DNA from: Candidatus Bathyarchaeota archaeon
Lineage (GTDB): Archaea > Thermoproteota > Bathyarchaeia > Bathyarchaeales > SOJC01
DNA length: 64,000 nucleotides
Direction of reading: 5' to 3'
Assembly: GCA_029882535.1 (NCBI GenBank)
Contig: JAOUKM010000001.1
Location: 22,037 to 86,036 of the forward strand
Made by a program: the position numbers and the translations under genes. Below, in pieces: positions 16,056 to 24,271 of this stretch. A model generated the notes under the pieces. It did not search any database. It worked only from the letters and a program-made list of their open reading frames with translations, and had not been told where the DNA came from. Position 1 is the first letter of the stretch. Each line of letters opens with the position of its first letter.

Positions 16056-16150
16056 TATGCGTGGAAGCGGAGGATGGGAATTAAACCCACATAGAGTGGA
16101 GATATCTCACGTAAACCCCCTCTTTTTCATAGTTTTCCTCTAGGTTTCAT
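16056..16150 (-). ncRNA. tRNA-like element copy B, unresolved
   Basis: Second copy of the element at 15791-15900, same strand. Shared blocks in order are ATGAAAAA-like, GGGTTT, GTGA..TCTCCACT, then a T-arm-like GTGGG-TTTAATT-CCCAT. The T loop departs from the tRNA consensus (TTTAATT) and no convincing 5' acceptor partner for the 3' CCTCCGC is found. It ends about 20 bases from the stop of the flavoprotein gene. More decayed than copy A if it is tRNA-derived. Confidence 0.3.
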
Positions 16151-16169
16151 TAAACTCTTAGGTTCTCTA

Positions 16170-16712
16170 CTATCCCCTAATCAGCCGTCTACCTGCCTTT
16201 TCCAACATCTCAAACTTATGATCCTTTGAGAACCGAGTTACCGGAACCAAATCGAAGATATCGAACCCAAGCCTCCTAAGATAATCTTCAAGATTATAAA
16301 GAGCGCGAACTGCACCTCGACCACTTCCACCAGCCGAAGCTATCCCAATCACTTTCTTACCAGTAAAAGTCTTAAAGCCTACACTAGTCTCACATCTACG
16401 AAGACGATCCAGAAAGATCTTAGCAAACTCGCTTAAATCATGCCAGTACACAGGAGTAGCAAAAACTAATGCATCACATTTGCCTATCTTATCCGTCAAA
16501 TTCTGGAAGTCATCTTCAAGAATACAGCCCCCTTCATCCCCGCACTTTCCCCATCCATTGTCACAGGCAATGCACGGCTTAAGGTTCAGCTTATTTAGGT
16601 GAATAAGTTCGGTCTCTCCACCCTCATCTCTTACGCCCTTGAGAACGGATTGGGCGAGACTTGACGTCAACCCATTTAAGTTAGGACTCGACTGAATAGC
16701 AAGAACTTTCAC
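16170..16712 (-). CDS. NADPH-dependent FMN reductase / flavodoxin-fold protein
   Basis: 180 residues with the flavodoxin-like start VLAIQSSPNLNGLTSSLAQ that binds FMN phosphate. A cysteine cluster (CIACDNGWGKCGDEGGC, about 48-64) precedes EDDFQ, and the ATPVYWHDLSEFAKIFLDR segment is typical of the family. The cysteine spacing resembles iron-sulfur flavoproteins but is not the exact compact motif, so an Fe-S cluster is possible, not shown. Electron donor and acceptor unknown. Confidence 0.8.
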   Translation of the reverse strand: MKVLAIQSSPNLNGLTSSLAQSVLKGVRDEGGETELIHLNKLNLKPCIACDNGWGKCGDEGGCILEDDFQNLTDKIGKCDALVFATPVYWHDLSEFAKIFLDRLRRCETSVGFKTFTGKKVIGIASAGGSGRGAVRALYNLEDYLRRLGFDIFDLVPVTRFSKDHKFEMLEKAGRRLIRG

Positions 16713-16780
16713 ACTAACAACCTCAAGCTAAAAAATAGAAACGCAAAGAAAAATGTTGCGTAACCACTTTCAATCAAAAG

Positions 16781-16865
16781 TGCGGGGGGTGGGATTTGAA
16801 CCCACGAACGCCTACGCGACAAGGTCCTAAGCCTTGCTCCTTTGACCAGGCTTGGAGACCCCCGC
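16781..16865 (-). tRNA. tRNA-Leu (anticodon UAG)
   Basis: An 85-base class II tRNA. The acceptor GCGGGGG/CCCCCGC pairs fully and has discriminator A. The D stem is TCC/GGA with the AAGCCTGGTCAAA loop. The anticodon stem is CAAGG/CCTTG with loop CTTAGGA (anticodon TAG). A long variable arm of class II type and a perfect T stem GTGGG-TTCAAAT-CCCAC follow. No intron and no encoded CCA. Confidence 0.95.
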
Positions 16866-16894
16866 TTGAACACTCATCCAAAAGATTGAAACCG

Positions 16895-16902
16895 TATATA
16901 AG
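16895..16902 (-). promoter_or_regulatory. TATA-like box for tRNA-Leu
   Basis: CTTATATA on the minus strand, 30-37 bases upstream of the tRNA 5' end. The rest of 16903-17052 has an alternating CGCACGCGC tract at 16962-16970 and no convincing gene. Confidence 0.5.
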
Positions 16903-17052
16903 CGTAAACATCTGTTTTCGAAATCTTTAAAAACATCTTGAAAAGTAATTTTCTTGACTGTCGCACGCGCATTAAAGGACTCGAAAAGATCTTTGAGTTG
17001 TGTGGTTAAGGCCATACCAAGCTCTTTTATTAAAAAAAGGGTGCCTAGCTAT

Positions 17053-17604
17053 TTACTTTACCTTGAGGCTTTTTCTTTTCTTTGGCGACACGTGGTTAAA
17101 TAGTTGAATATATGGAACTAGAGCTCCCACCACTTTGTTTTCAGCCTTTTTAAGGTGTTCTTGAAACGTCGTGCGTGGCACTTTTTCTTTAGCAGCTATC
17201 GTTTGAACATCAGCGTTCCTTGGCAAGTTGTAGTAGCCATGTCGATGCGCAGTTAGCATTGCTTCTATCTGTTTCTTAGTCAAGTCAGAAAATAGGGCGT
17301 CAGCTGAAAGCGTCAAAGAACTCGCAATAAACCCGTCGAAGGGGACTTTGCGCAAAATCTTGTAAACCCATCCCCAATTCTCAAGGCGTCGCAAGAGTTC
17401 CTCTAGGTCTTCGTGTCTAAATACTACGAGACGATGATAAGCCCAGCTATTCTCTATCAAGTTTGGGAAAATGTTGAGAATGCCTAATTCACCAATATGC
17501 CTGACAATTGTGTCTTGTTTCATACAATGACATTCATGTACGTTTAGATAAAGCCTACAACCGTCAGATATTTCCTCGAGAATCCTGTTTCTACCGCAAA
17601 TCAT
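17053..17604 (-). CDS. Bat-like (HTH_10) transcriptional regulator
   Basis: 183 residues. The C-terminal HTH_10 domain is clear (LTKKQIEAMLTAHRHGYYNL, then ADVQTIAAKEKVPRTTFQEHLKKAENK, about 112-165), as in bacterioopsin-activator-like regulators. The N-terminal 100 residues, with CxLYLNVHECHC-like cysteines, could be a small sensor. Divergent from the membrane protein gene at 17663 with 58 bases between, so it may regulate that gene (inference). Confidence 0.8.
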   Translation of the reverse strand: MICGRNRILEEISDGCRLYLNVHECHCMKQDTIVRHIGELGILNIFPNLIENSWAYHRLVVFRHEDLEELLRRLENWGWVYKILRKVPFDGFIASSLTLSADALFSDLTKKQIEAMLTAHRHGYYNLPRNADVQTIAAKEKVPRTTFQEHLKKAENKVVGALVPYIQLFNHVSPKKRKSLKVK

Positions 17605-17662
17605 AAAAACTCCCTAGTCATAAGATTCGATTTCTAACCAAAAATCTCAAGCAGGTGTCTGA

Positions 17663-18127
17663 TTGTCGGAAGGGAAGATTACTGTCAGTCGGAATTGCCG
17701 TGAAGCAGTTGATAGATTGCATGAAACTATGAAATTGTTGGATTTGTCCCAGATAGACTTGGCACATAAAGAGAAACGCTACGTGATAGTAGTCGCCATT
17801 TTCTCGCTATGGATAGGATTTGCGATTGCCGATTTCGTTTCAGCTGCTACAGTGGTTTATTCAGTAGGCCCTGTTACTGGGATGAAACCCGAATATGTGT
17901 TTTGGAATCCTGAAGGAGGAATTTTCATAAGCTTTACGTGGTTTGGCCTTGGACTCATTGTCAGCATCGTGTTTTCATTAATCTCGCTGTGTTATAGTGT
18001 TGTTTGCTCTTTTTCTCGCAGAGCAGCAAGAAGAGAATTAAAAGATCTTAACGTGAAGTTGAAAGAGGCTAAAAGCGTCATAGTTGAAGTCTGTCCCATG
18101 GAACTCTGGTATAGTGGTGAAGCCTAA
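17663..18127 (+). CDS. two-helix membrane protein, unknown function
   Basis: 154 residues with membrane segments at about 39-66 and 94-122, flanked by soluble N- and C-terminal helices (REAVDRLHETMKLL; RRAARRELKDLNVKLKEAKS) that may form a coiled coil. TTG start at 17663. No family recognised. Divergent to a HTH_10 regulator. Confidence 0.5.
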   Translation: MSEGKITVSRNCREAVDRLHETMKLLDLSQIDLAHKEKRYVIVVAIFSLWIGFAIADFVSAATVVYSVGPVTGMKPEYVFWNPEGGIFISFTWFGLGLIVSIVFSLISLCYSVVCSFSRRAARRELKDLNVKLKEAKSVIVEVCPMELWYSGEA

Positions 18128-18149
18128 AGACATGTAAGATTTCTTTTCC

Positions 18150-18301
18150 CAAGAAATATGTAAGGCATTTGTTCCAGATAGATACATTGACATCTTTCAA
18201 GACCGTGCTCCAAAAAAGTTCTGGCGAAAGATTATACTCCGCATGGAATTAAGATGTTGAAGGGAATGTATGATAAGGCAAACTTGAAGGTGGTAGGGTA
18301 G
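18150..18301 (+). pseudogene. relic of a tyrosine recombinase (integrase) C-terminus, frameshifted
   Basis: Two joined frames read AFVPDRYIDIFQDRAPK and then, after a frameshift in an A run near 18214, VLAKDYTPHGIKMLKGMYDK with a stop at 18299-18301. The arrangement (QxRAPKxVLAxxYT followed by a YDKANLKV tail) resembles the C-terminus of archaeal tyrosine recombinases, where the Tyr would be the nucleophile. No remaining N-terminal part was found. The family call rests on motif memory only. Confidence 0.45.
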
Positions 18302-18349
18302 GGAATTCTGCGCATGTCTGTTGTTAAGCTTAAAGCAGTTTCATTTTTC

Positions 18350-18604
18350 CGCGCGCGCATAAATTTCATCTGCTCTCTAAGTTTCAGAAACTTGAGAAGT
18401 TAATTCGTCTATGTATTTCTGCATTAAGGTGTCATACTTCCTAATCCAGTTGTAAACTGTTTGATGTGAAACTTCAATACCTAACAACCAAAGCGATTTC
18501 ATTGTATTTCTCAGCGATTCGCCACTAAAGTATAACTGCATAGCTGTTGTTATGTTTGAGGATTATGCTTCATTCTCTCAAAACCAATAAATATGTCGGA
18601 ATGT
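18350..18604 (-). pseudogene. relic of an IS6-like transposase N-terminus
   Basis: On the minus strand FIGFERMKHNPQ continues, after a one-base frameshift near 18557, as ITTAMQLYFSGESLRNT and then VSHQTVYNWIRKYDTLMQKY. This is the helix-turn-helix region that precedes the DDE domain in archaeal IS6/IS240-type transposases. The frame then meets TAG (18377-18379) where the family has tryptophan, and RADEIY homology continues a little further. The catalytic domain is gone. It lies just upstream of tRNA-Thr(GGU). Confidence 0.6.
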
Positions 18605-18630
18605 GAAAGCATTTCGCAGCAGCCAACTGT

Positions 18631-18704
18631 GCCTCGGTGGCCTAGCCCGGTAGGGCATCGCCTTGGTAAGGCGGTGGTCGCGGGTTCAAATCCCGCCCGA
18701 GGCT
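18631..18704 (+). tRNA. tRNA-Thr (anticodon GGU)
   Basis: 74 bases. Acceptor GCCTCGG/CCGAGGC pairs perfectly. The anticodon stem TCGCC/GGCGG includes one T-G pair, and loop TTGGTAA has anticodon GGT (reads ACC). The T arm GCGGG-TTCAAAT-CCCGC is canonical. It shares acceptor and T stems with the tRNA-Thr(CGU) at 1821-1894 but has the normal T loop. A TATA-like ATAAATAT lies at 18587-18594. Confidence 0.95.
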
Positions 18705-18769
18705 TCTGTTTCTGAAATATGTACAGACCCGCAATTATCTCTATATTTCTCTGTTCGTGAGTATTAATT

Positions 18770-19342
18770 ATGCGTTCCATAAACGTTCTAACGATTAACG
18801 GAGAGCCTGAAAACAAAGGAGACATAGTCAAGATTGTCGAGGATGCGAGGACCTATTTCCCGTTGGAAACATGGGACGATGTTAGATATCTTGGAGGACT
18901 TTGTTTGGAGTATGATTTTCAGATAGCAACAAGCGGCGAATCTTTTGGCGCCTTTCTTTTTGAAAAATTGGTTGAGAGAATTGAGGGGATAAAAAACTCT
19001 GATAAGTTGATGAGCCTCTTGTTAGGAATAACACCGGACCCTATAGTAGCCATGTACTATTTTTTTGATGGAAAACATTTCAAGAAAGCACTATATCTGG
19101 TTCACGATTACGTGGCTGAAAAAGTTGGGGTCGTCTCTTTTTTCCAAGTGAAAGATGAATTTTCAAGCAAAGTGGTGGCGCATGGGTTAGGCCACAACAG
19201 AGGTTTGCGTCATCATGTGAAGCCGATTGATCTCATGTATTCCAAGCTGTTACGAGTTCCCGCATTACAGGTGGAAGGTTTTTGTGAAATTTGTCTGCAC
19301 AAGTTGAAAAAGGATCAAACGGACACATTGGATTTAGAATAA
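18770..19342 (+). CDS. archaemetzincin-like putative metallopeptidase lacking the usual Glu
   Basis: 190 residues. Near the C-terminus the zinc-type motif HGLGHNRGLRHH is followed by DLMY and, 15 residues after DLMY's Met, CEIC. This matches the archaemetzincin layout (HExxHxxGxxH, Met turn, CxxC) except that the catalytic Glu is Gly. The pattern points to a related putative metallopeptidase family with an altered active site, or to a zinc protein that has lost activity. The N-terminal 120 residues have an alpha/beta look. It directly follows tRNA-Thr(GGU). Confidence 0.6.
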   Translation: MRSINVLTINGEPENKGDIVKIVEDARTYFPLETWDDVRYLGGLCLEYDFQIATSGESFGAFLFEKLVERIEGIKNSDKLMSLLLGITPDPIVAMYYFFDGKHFKKALYLVHDYVAEKVGVVSFFQVKDEFSSKVVAHGLGHNRGLRHHVKPIDLMYSKLLRVPALQVEGFCEICLHKLKKDQTDTLDLE

Positions 19343-19395
19343 TGGATGACACTCGAGAAACAGAGGGCAGATAGAGGAAGGATGATGTGTTCTTT

Positions 19396-20292
19396 TCAGA
19401 GTCCATAGATTTGATCTGGAGCTAAAATGTTAGGAAATCTGTTTCTTAGCCTCAAACGAGTGGAATAGCATAAGTGGCATTCGTCAATGTAGCCTTCTTC
19501 GTGTTCAATACCGTATTCTCTAACAAGTTCAGCTGGTCCTCCTTTTAGAATTGGCGCACATATCGGATGTTTCTCTGGATTAAAATTGGCGAATAATTCC
19601 GACAGCGGAGTTTGCTTCATATTTCCTATCGTAATGCCTTGACAGATGTGAACATAGCTAAAAGGGTCGATGTGGACTCGGCTTTGGTTAGAAAAGTCTT
19701 CGTCTAAGCATTTGTCAAATTCGGTCCAAGGCTTGGTAGGCAGTACTTCAACGAGTTTTTCCACCGCGCGACCTTTAAACAAAACTCTACCTTCGACAAC
19801 GGGCTTGCCCTTCCACTTAATTTCCTTCATGTATTTTTTTGGGTCTTCGATAGTAATCTTGCTAACAGGTAAGCCAAGGTCTTCTGCTGCTTCGTAAGCG
19901 TATTTGGTAAGGTTCTCCTCAGTCTCGCCATAATGGTAAGCGTCATCACTTATAGACAAGTCAGAAATGCCAATCTGAGAAATTGGGGTAAGCCATTCTT
20001 TCGCATCTTCGACAGATGTGGCCCAGTAAGCGTTCGTAACTATTCCCCTTTTAAAACCGAAGTCTTTAGCTGCGCGCAGGCCCCAAAGCATGGTTTGATA
20101 GTAGAGGAAGGGTTCACCACCCTCAAAGTATATCCACTTAATATGTCCAACACGTTTTGCTTCATTGAGAATTTGGCGTATGTCTGATATTTTCATTACG
20201 CCTTCTGCGTCGGGGCGGCTGTAAACGAAACAATGGTCGCATTCGAAGTTGCATTTGTAGGTTTGAAGAAGATGCAACCCTGTTATTGTCAT
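19396..20292 (-). CDS. radical SAM protein
   Basis: 298 residues with the CxxxCxxC cluster near the N-terminus (C14, C18, C21) that binds a SAM-liganded 4Fe-4S centre. FEGGEPFLY follows as the GGE motif that binds SAM. Later cysteines (HICQGITIGN; HPICAPI; ECHLCY) may hold a further cluster, as in SPASM-type maturases. Substrate unknown; no peptide precursor gene is apparent beside it. Confidence 0.82.
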   Translation of the reverse strand: MTITGLHLLQTYKCNFECDHCFVYSRPDAEGVMKISDIRQILNEAKRVGHIKWIYFEGGEPFLYYQTMLWGLRAAKDFGFKRGIVTNAYWATSVEDAKEWLTPISQIGISDLSISDDAYHYGETEENLTKYAYEAAEDLGLPVSKITIEDPKKYMKEIKWKGKPVVEGRVLFKGRAVEKLVEVLPTKPWTEFDKCLDEDFSNQSRVHIDPFSYVHICQGITIGNMKQTPLSELFANFNPEKHPICAPILKGGPAELVREYGIEHEEGYIDECHLCYSTRLRLRNRFPNILAPDQIYGL

Positions 20293-20472
20293 AATTTACT
20301 GTTAGAAACTTGCAGCATTTAGCCTTTTTTACAACGGTAAAATGAGGGTGCTCGATGAGTTTTTCACTGCTTTGATTAAAAAGCTATAGGTTTTTATACA
20401 TTAAATTAGACAAGTTTTTTGAAAGAATAAGCTCTATATATGAGGTGACAGCAACTTGATGAGGGGACTGTA

Positions 20473-21165
20473 TTGGGCTTTGAAGAGCTATTACTATACA
20501 TAATACCTTTAACCGCAACACCTATCGCAGTCTTCATCGTCCTCTACGTTACAAGGTTTAGAAAAAAGAAAGAGGAAGAAAATTTGCAGCCTTCTCCAAA
20601 GCTAGAAGCCACGGAAAGTTGGCGCTACAGAGCCCAACGAAGTATCTCTTTGGATAACGCAAAAGGGGCAAGGGATGAGCTGAGAACCATTAGTTTAGAA
20701 AGAGAAATTCTAAGCGATGCCATACGTCGCCTCTACGAAGCCCACGCAGAAGGAAAGATAACTGAAGAAGAACGTGAACAATTGGCTAAAAGATACAAGT
20801 CGAGAATGATGACAGTTAAAGAAGCCATAGCAGAGAACGAGTCAATTGTGGCACTTCACGAATTGGAAGCAATGCAGGAAGATTTAATCAAGCTATTTGA
20901 TGAACGATTCGACGAATTAAACACTAAAATTGAAACTTTACGTTCACAAGTTGGACTTGGAACAGAGGAAACAATCGTTCCCACCCCAATACCACAAATC
21001 GAAGCAGAACCACTTGAAAATGCGCTTGCAAGAAAGGCGAAAAAGAAAACCTCACGAAAGCTTCGGAAATCCCGCAAAACAGTTGCGGAAGAAAGAATAG
21101 AGAAAATTCGGGCAGAGGTGGAAAAGGTTTTAGACAGGCTTGAGCAGATGGAGGTCGAGACTTAG
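20473..21165 (+). CDS. membrane-anchored coiled-coil protein, unknown function
   Basis: 230 residues: one N-terminal membrane helix (about 5-27), then a long charged helical region with heptad character (about 45-160). A basic Lys/Arg tail follows (AKKKTSRKLRKSRKTVAEER). The middle segment LYEAHAEGKITEEEREQLAKRY resembles short SHOCT-like helical segments. The start is TTG at 20473. RpiA starts 3 bases after its stop, so they are probably co-transcribed. Confidence 0.6.
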   Translation: MGFEELLLYIIPLTATPIAVFIVLYVTRFRKKKEEENLQPSPKLEATESWRYRAQRSISLDNAKGARDELRTISLEREILSDAIRRLYEAHAEGKITEEEREQLAKRYKSRMMTVKEAIAENESIVALHELEAMQEDLIKLFDERFDELNTKIETLRSQVGLGTEETIVPTPIPQIEAEPLENALARKAKKKTSRKLRKSRKTVAEERIEKIRAEVEKVLDRLEQMEVET

Positions 21166-21167
21166 GC

Positions 21168-21857
21168 TTGGATTGGCGGGACAACGCCAAAAAGATGGCG
21201 GCTGTAAATGCAGTTGAACACGTTAAGGAGGGTTTTATTGTAGGCTTAGGAAGCGGGACAACAGTTGCTTACGCTTTTCAAGAGCTTGGCAAGAGAATAC
21301 GTCAGAAGAAATTGCGGATTTACGGCGTTCCAACATCTTATCAAGCTTTCCTACTGGCTGTGCAACATAGCATCCCCATAACAACACTGAACGAACATCC
21401 CCAACTCGACGTAGCAATAGATGGTGCAGACCAAGTGGACGAAGAGCTTAACATGATAAAAGGCATGGGTGGGGCGCTAACTCGAGAAAAAATAGTGGCG
21501 TCTGCGTCAAAAATGAACGTTATCATAGTAGATGAGACAAAGTTGACAAAGAAGTTAGGCGTTAATCAACCCGTTCCAGTTGAAGTTTTACCCTTCGCCT
21601 TGTCCACCGTAACAGCAAAATTACACATGTTGGGTAGCAAGCCCATATTACGTGAGGCAGAAAAGAAACTTGGCCCTGTAGTCACGGATAACGGAAACTT
21701 CATCCTTGACGTGCACTTCGGACCAATTGACAGCCCAAAAGAGCTAAATCGAAAGCTAAAGGTTATCCCAGGAATAGTTGAAACCGGATTATTCGTGGAC
21801 ATAGCAAGCATTGTCTACATTGGCGGGAAAGAAGCTGTTCGGAAACTAGAAAAGTAG
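21168..21857 (+). CDS. rpiA: ribose-5-phosphate isomerase A
   Basis: RpiA interconverts ribose 5-phosphate and ribulose 5-phosphate. The 229-residue protein has all family motifs: GLGSGTTVAYAFQEL at about 23, DVAIDGADQVDEELNMIKG, GGALTREKIVASA, VDETKL and DNGNFILDVHF. Start TTG at 21168. Full usual length. Together with the ribose-1,5-bisphosphate isomerase at 10367 it points to active pentose-phosphate interconversion. Confidence 0.95.
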   Translation: MDWRDNAKKMAAVNAVEHVKEGFIVGLGSGTTVAYAFQELGKRIRQKKLRIYGVPTSYQAFLLAVQHSIPITTLNEHPQLDVAIDGADQVDEELNMIKGMGGALTREKIVASASKMNVIIVDETKLTKKLGVNQPVPVEVLPFALSTVTAKLHMLGSKPILREAEKKLGPVVTDNGNFILDVHFGPIDSPKELNRKLKVIPGIVETGLFVDIASIVYIGGKEAVRKLEK

Positions 21858-21875
21858 CTATTGGGCTGCAAAGTT

Positions 21876-22091
21876 TTATTGTTCTTTTGAGAGCAAAGTT
21901 TCTGCAACCTCTTTGGCTTTCGTCCCTGTAAAAGGATTCTTAACAATCTCGTTCAGATAATCTTTCCACGAAATGTCTAACGCTTTTATCCAAGTTTCAA
22001 ATTGCTCCATCAAGTTTTGATGTGCCTTGTCGTGGAGAGCGCAATGGTCCTTATTAACGGCTTCTTTGCCGCAAATTTTGCATTTCAACAC
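21876..22091 (-). CDS. small zinc-binding protein overlapping topA
   Basis: 71 residues. The N-terminus has a zinc-finger-like CKICGKEAVNKDHCALHDKA (C-x2-C-x9-C-x2-H), followed by a helical segment. Its start overlaps the last 38 bases of the topoisomerase gene in another frame, implying translational coupling. Function unknown; a topoisomerase accessory role is speculation. Confidence 0.6.
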   Translation of the reverse strand: MLKCKICGKEAVNKDHCALHDKAHQNLMEQFETWIKALDISWKDYLNEIVKNPFTGTKAKEVAETLLSKEQ

Positions 22092-24162
22092 GTTTCTTCC
22101 TCTCTTCTTTTCTGGGACAAACAGGATTTAGGCACAATCTCCAAGACCTTCGTCCTCTCATAAAGACTATAACCGTTGGCCAATCACAGACGCTACAAGT
22201 TCTTCCCGTTGGTTTCACTGTGCCACGTTGAGGGAGGGGAGAAGAGGTTTTGCAGCTGCCTTTGAAGTAGTTGGTGCATCCGACGAAACGTTTGCCAGTT
22301 TTACGGGAGCGGAGGATTACGAGTTTGCCCGTTTCACACGTTGGGCAGTCGCCAACTATACGCTCTTGCGGCTTTGACTGTCTAACAGCTTCACTTAGAA
22401 CTTGACCTATCGTCTCCTCTCGGCTTTCAAGTTCTTCCAACACTAGTTTCAAACGATTAATAGCTTCTGCAAGGACGTTTTCTCGTTTTTCTTCATTGTC
22501 TTGGATGCGTTGCATTTTTTCTTCAAGTTCTCGTGTTAGCTTGACTGAAACTATTGTGGGAGCGTGTTTTTGGAGGGTTTCTGTGACACCTTTGCCTAGT
22601 TCTGTTACTCTGATGCTTTCTTGTGTAATATATTTTCTATTGTAAAGTGTTTGAATTATGTCTGCTCTTGTGGCTTTGGTGCCAATTCCCTCTGTTTCCA
22701 TCTTTTTGAGAAGACTGTTGGGGTTATAGCGGGGCGGCGGCTTAGTGAATTTGTCTTCACAAATTACATTTTTTACTTTGACCTTTTCGTCTTCTTCAAC
22801 ATCTGGAAGTAAGACTTCATCAAAGCGAACGTATGGCTTGTAGAAGCGTATCCATCCTTCCTTGAGAACTTTGCGGCCAGACAAGAAAAAGCGGTAGTCA
22901 TTCAAGTCAATCTCAACCTTCACGCTTTGTTTTGTAGCAGGTTCGCCGAACACCGCCATAAAGCGTCTCACAATCAAGTCCCAAAGTTTCCGTTCAGAAA
23001 CAGCTAGTCTGCGTTCTGGCAGATTGCCCGTTGGGTAGACGGCTGGGTGTGCAGAGTCTTCTTTTTTGCCTTCTTTAGGCCTCAGTCTTTCAAGTCTAAG
23101 TAGTTCTGAAGCTAGTTTACTATAAGTTGATTTTCTGTGCAACCCAGTAAGAATGGATTTGTAGTTGATTGTAGGTGGTAGTTTTTGGCTGCTTGTTCTT
23201 GGATAGGAAATTAACGCGCCTAGGTAAAGGCGTTCAGCTAGGTTGGTTGTTCGTCTCGGATTGTAGCCGAAGAGGCGATAGGCTTCGTTTTGCAGTGTGC
23301 CTAAGTCAAAGGGAACTGGAGGGTTTTGTCTAAATGTTTTTTCTTCAATTCTCGCTATTTCACCTGTCCTTCCCTTGCAAGCTCCAACTATTTCATCTGC
23401 TTCTGCTTTGTTCTCTATCGTTTTCTTTTCGTATCCTGCTTCGTAAAGCTTACCTTGCACTTCAACTTGGGCTTTGACGATCCAATAGGGTGTGGGAACA
23501 AAGCAGGCGATGGAATCCTCTCTTAAGACTAAAAACCGCAAAGCTGGACCTTGCACTCTGCCTGTGCTTAGAGTTGCGTATCTGCCGCTTGCTCGTTTAA
23601 ACGCTGAAGTCAGTGCTCTTGAAAGGTTTATGCCATAAAGCCAGTCTACTTCGTGCCTAGCTTTCCCGGCTTCTATGAGACTGAAATCAAGTGCTGGCAA
23701 AGGATGGTTGTAGGCTTGTTCTAGCTCGGTTTTTGTCAGCGTGGAATATTTCATTCGTTTAGCAACATCTGCCTTGCCACAAGCATAGTTGAGGATGCTG
23801 TAGCCGATGAGGCTGCCTTCGATGTCATAGTCGCAAGCATCTATAAACACGTCGGCATTCAAAGCCAGATTGGAAATGGTTTCAATCCACACCTTGGTTC
23901 GTTGAGCGCCTTTCTCAACCAAGTATCGAGGAGCCCATTCAAACTTGAAAATCGGATAGTGAGATCTTCCGCCTTTTCCTTTGGCAACGGTGTAAAGATG
24001 CCCAAGGGCTGAAACAACAACAATCGTCTTATCTCTCTCAGCAACGAAATACGGAACGCCTTTTTCTTTATGCACCTTCGGCTTGCTCTTCTTGTCCAGA
24101 GCTTTGGCAATACGTTCAGCAGCAGTCGGTTTTTCAGCGACGATCAAAGTATACTTTCCCAT
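22054..24162 (-). CDS. topA: DNA topoisomerase I (type IA)
   Basis: A type IA topoisomerase that relaxes negative supercoils by single-strand passage. The TOPRIM domain starts TLIVAEKPTAAERIAKAL and has the acidic DACDYDIEGS motif. The active-site tyrosine lies in LISYPRTSS, with LSTGRVQGP and GIGTKATRADIIQTL as further family marks. Two zinc ribbons close the protein (CPTCETGKLVIL..CTNYFKGSC and CSVCDWP..CLNPVCP). I prefer the ATG at 24162 (702 residues) to 24201, because the family begins there and a GAGG sequence precedes it. Confidence 0.93.
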   Translation of the reverse strand: MGKYTLIVAEKPTAAERIAKALDKKSKPKVHKEKGVPYFVAERDKTIVVVSALGHLYTVAKGKGGRSHYPIFKFEWAPRYLVEKGAQRTKVWIETISNLALNADVFIDACDYDIEGSLIGYSILNYACGKADVAKRMKYSTLTKTELEQAYNHPLPALDFSLIEAGKARHEVDWLYGINLSRALTSAFKRASGRYATLSTGRVQGPALRFLVLREDSIACFVPTPYWIVKAQVEVQGKLYEAGYEKKTIENKAEADEIVGACKGRTGEIARIEEKTFRQNPPVPFDLGTLQNEAYRLFGYNPRRTTNLAERLYLGALISYPRTSSQKLPPTINYKSILTGLHRKSTYSKLASELLRLERLRPKEGKKEDSAHPAVYPTGNLPERRLAVSERKLWDLIVRRFMAVFGEPATKQSVKVEIDLNDYRFFLSGRKVLKEGWIRFYKPYVRFDEVLLPDVEEDEKVKVKNVICEDKFTKPPPRYNPNSLLKKMETEGIGTKATRADIIQTLYNRKYITQESIRVTELGKGVTETLQKHAPTIVSVKLTRELEEKMQRIQDNEEKRENVLAEAINRLKLVLEELESREETIGQVLSEAVRQSKPQERIVGDCPTCETGKLVILRSRKTGKRFVGCTNYFKGSCKTSSPLPQRGTVKPTGRTCSVCDWPTVIVFMRGRRSWRLCLNPVCPRKEERKKRVEMQNLRQRSR

Positions 24163-24271
24163 AAAGGCGCCCTCAAGACTTGCAAATTTCACCCTTTTCA
24201 TTTACTTTACTCTTTCGCCAAAAGATAACAAAAAGCCAAACGGTTATTGCAACAAAAATAATTACGAAATG

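Noticed and set aside
16827..17015. 62-codon ORF next to tRNA-Leu
   Set aside because: Overlaps the tRNA and its promoter and has no family resemblance.
18550..18831. Minus-strand ORF of 93 codons across tRNA-Thr(GGU)
   Set aside because: It runs through a certain tRNA gene; only its C-terminal end is meaningful, as part of the transposase relic.
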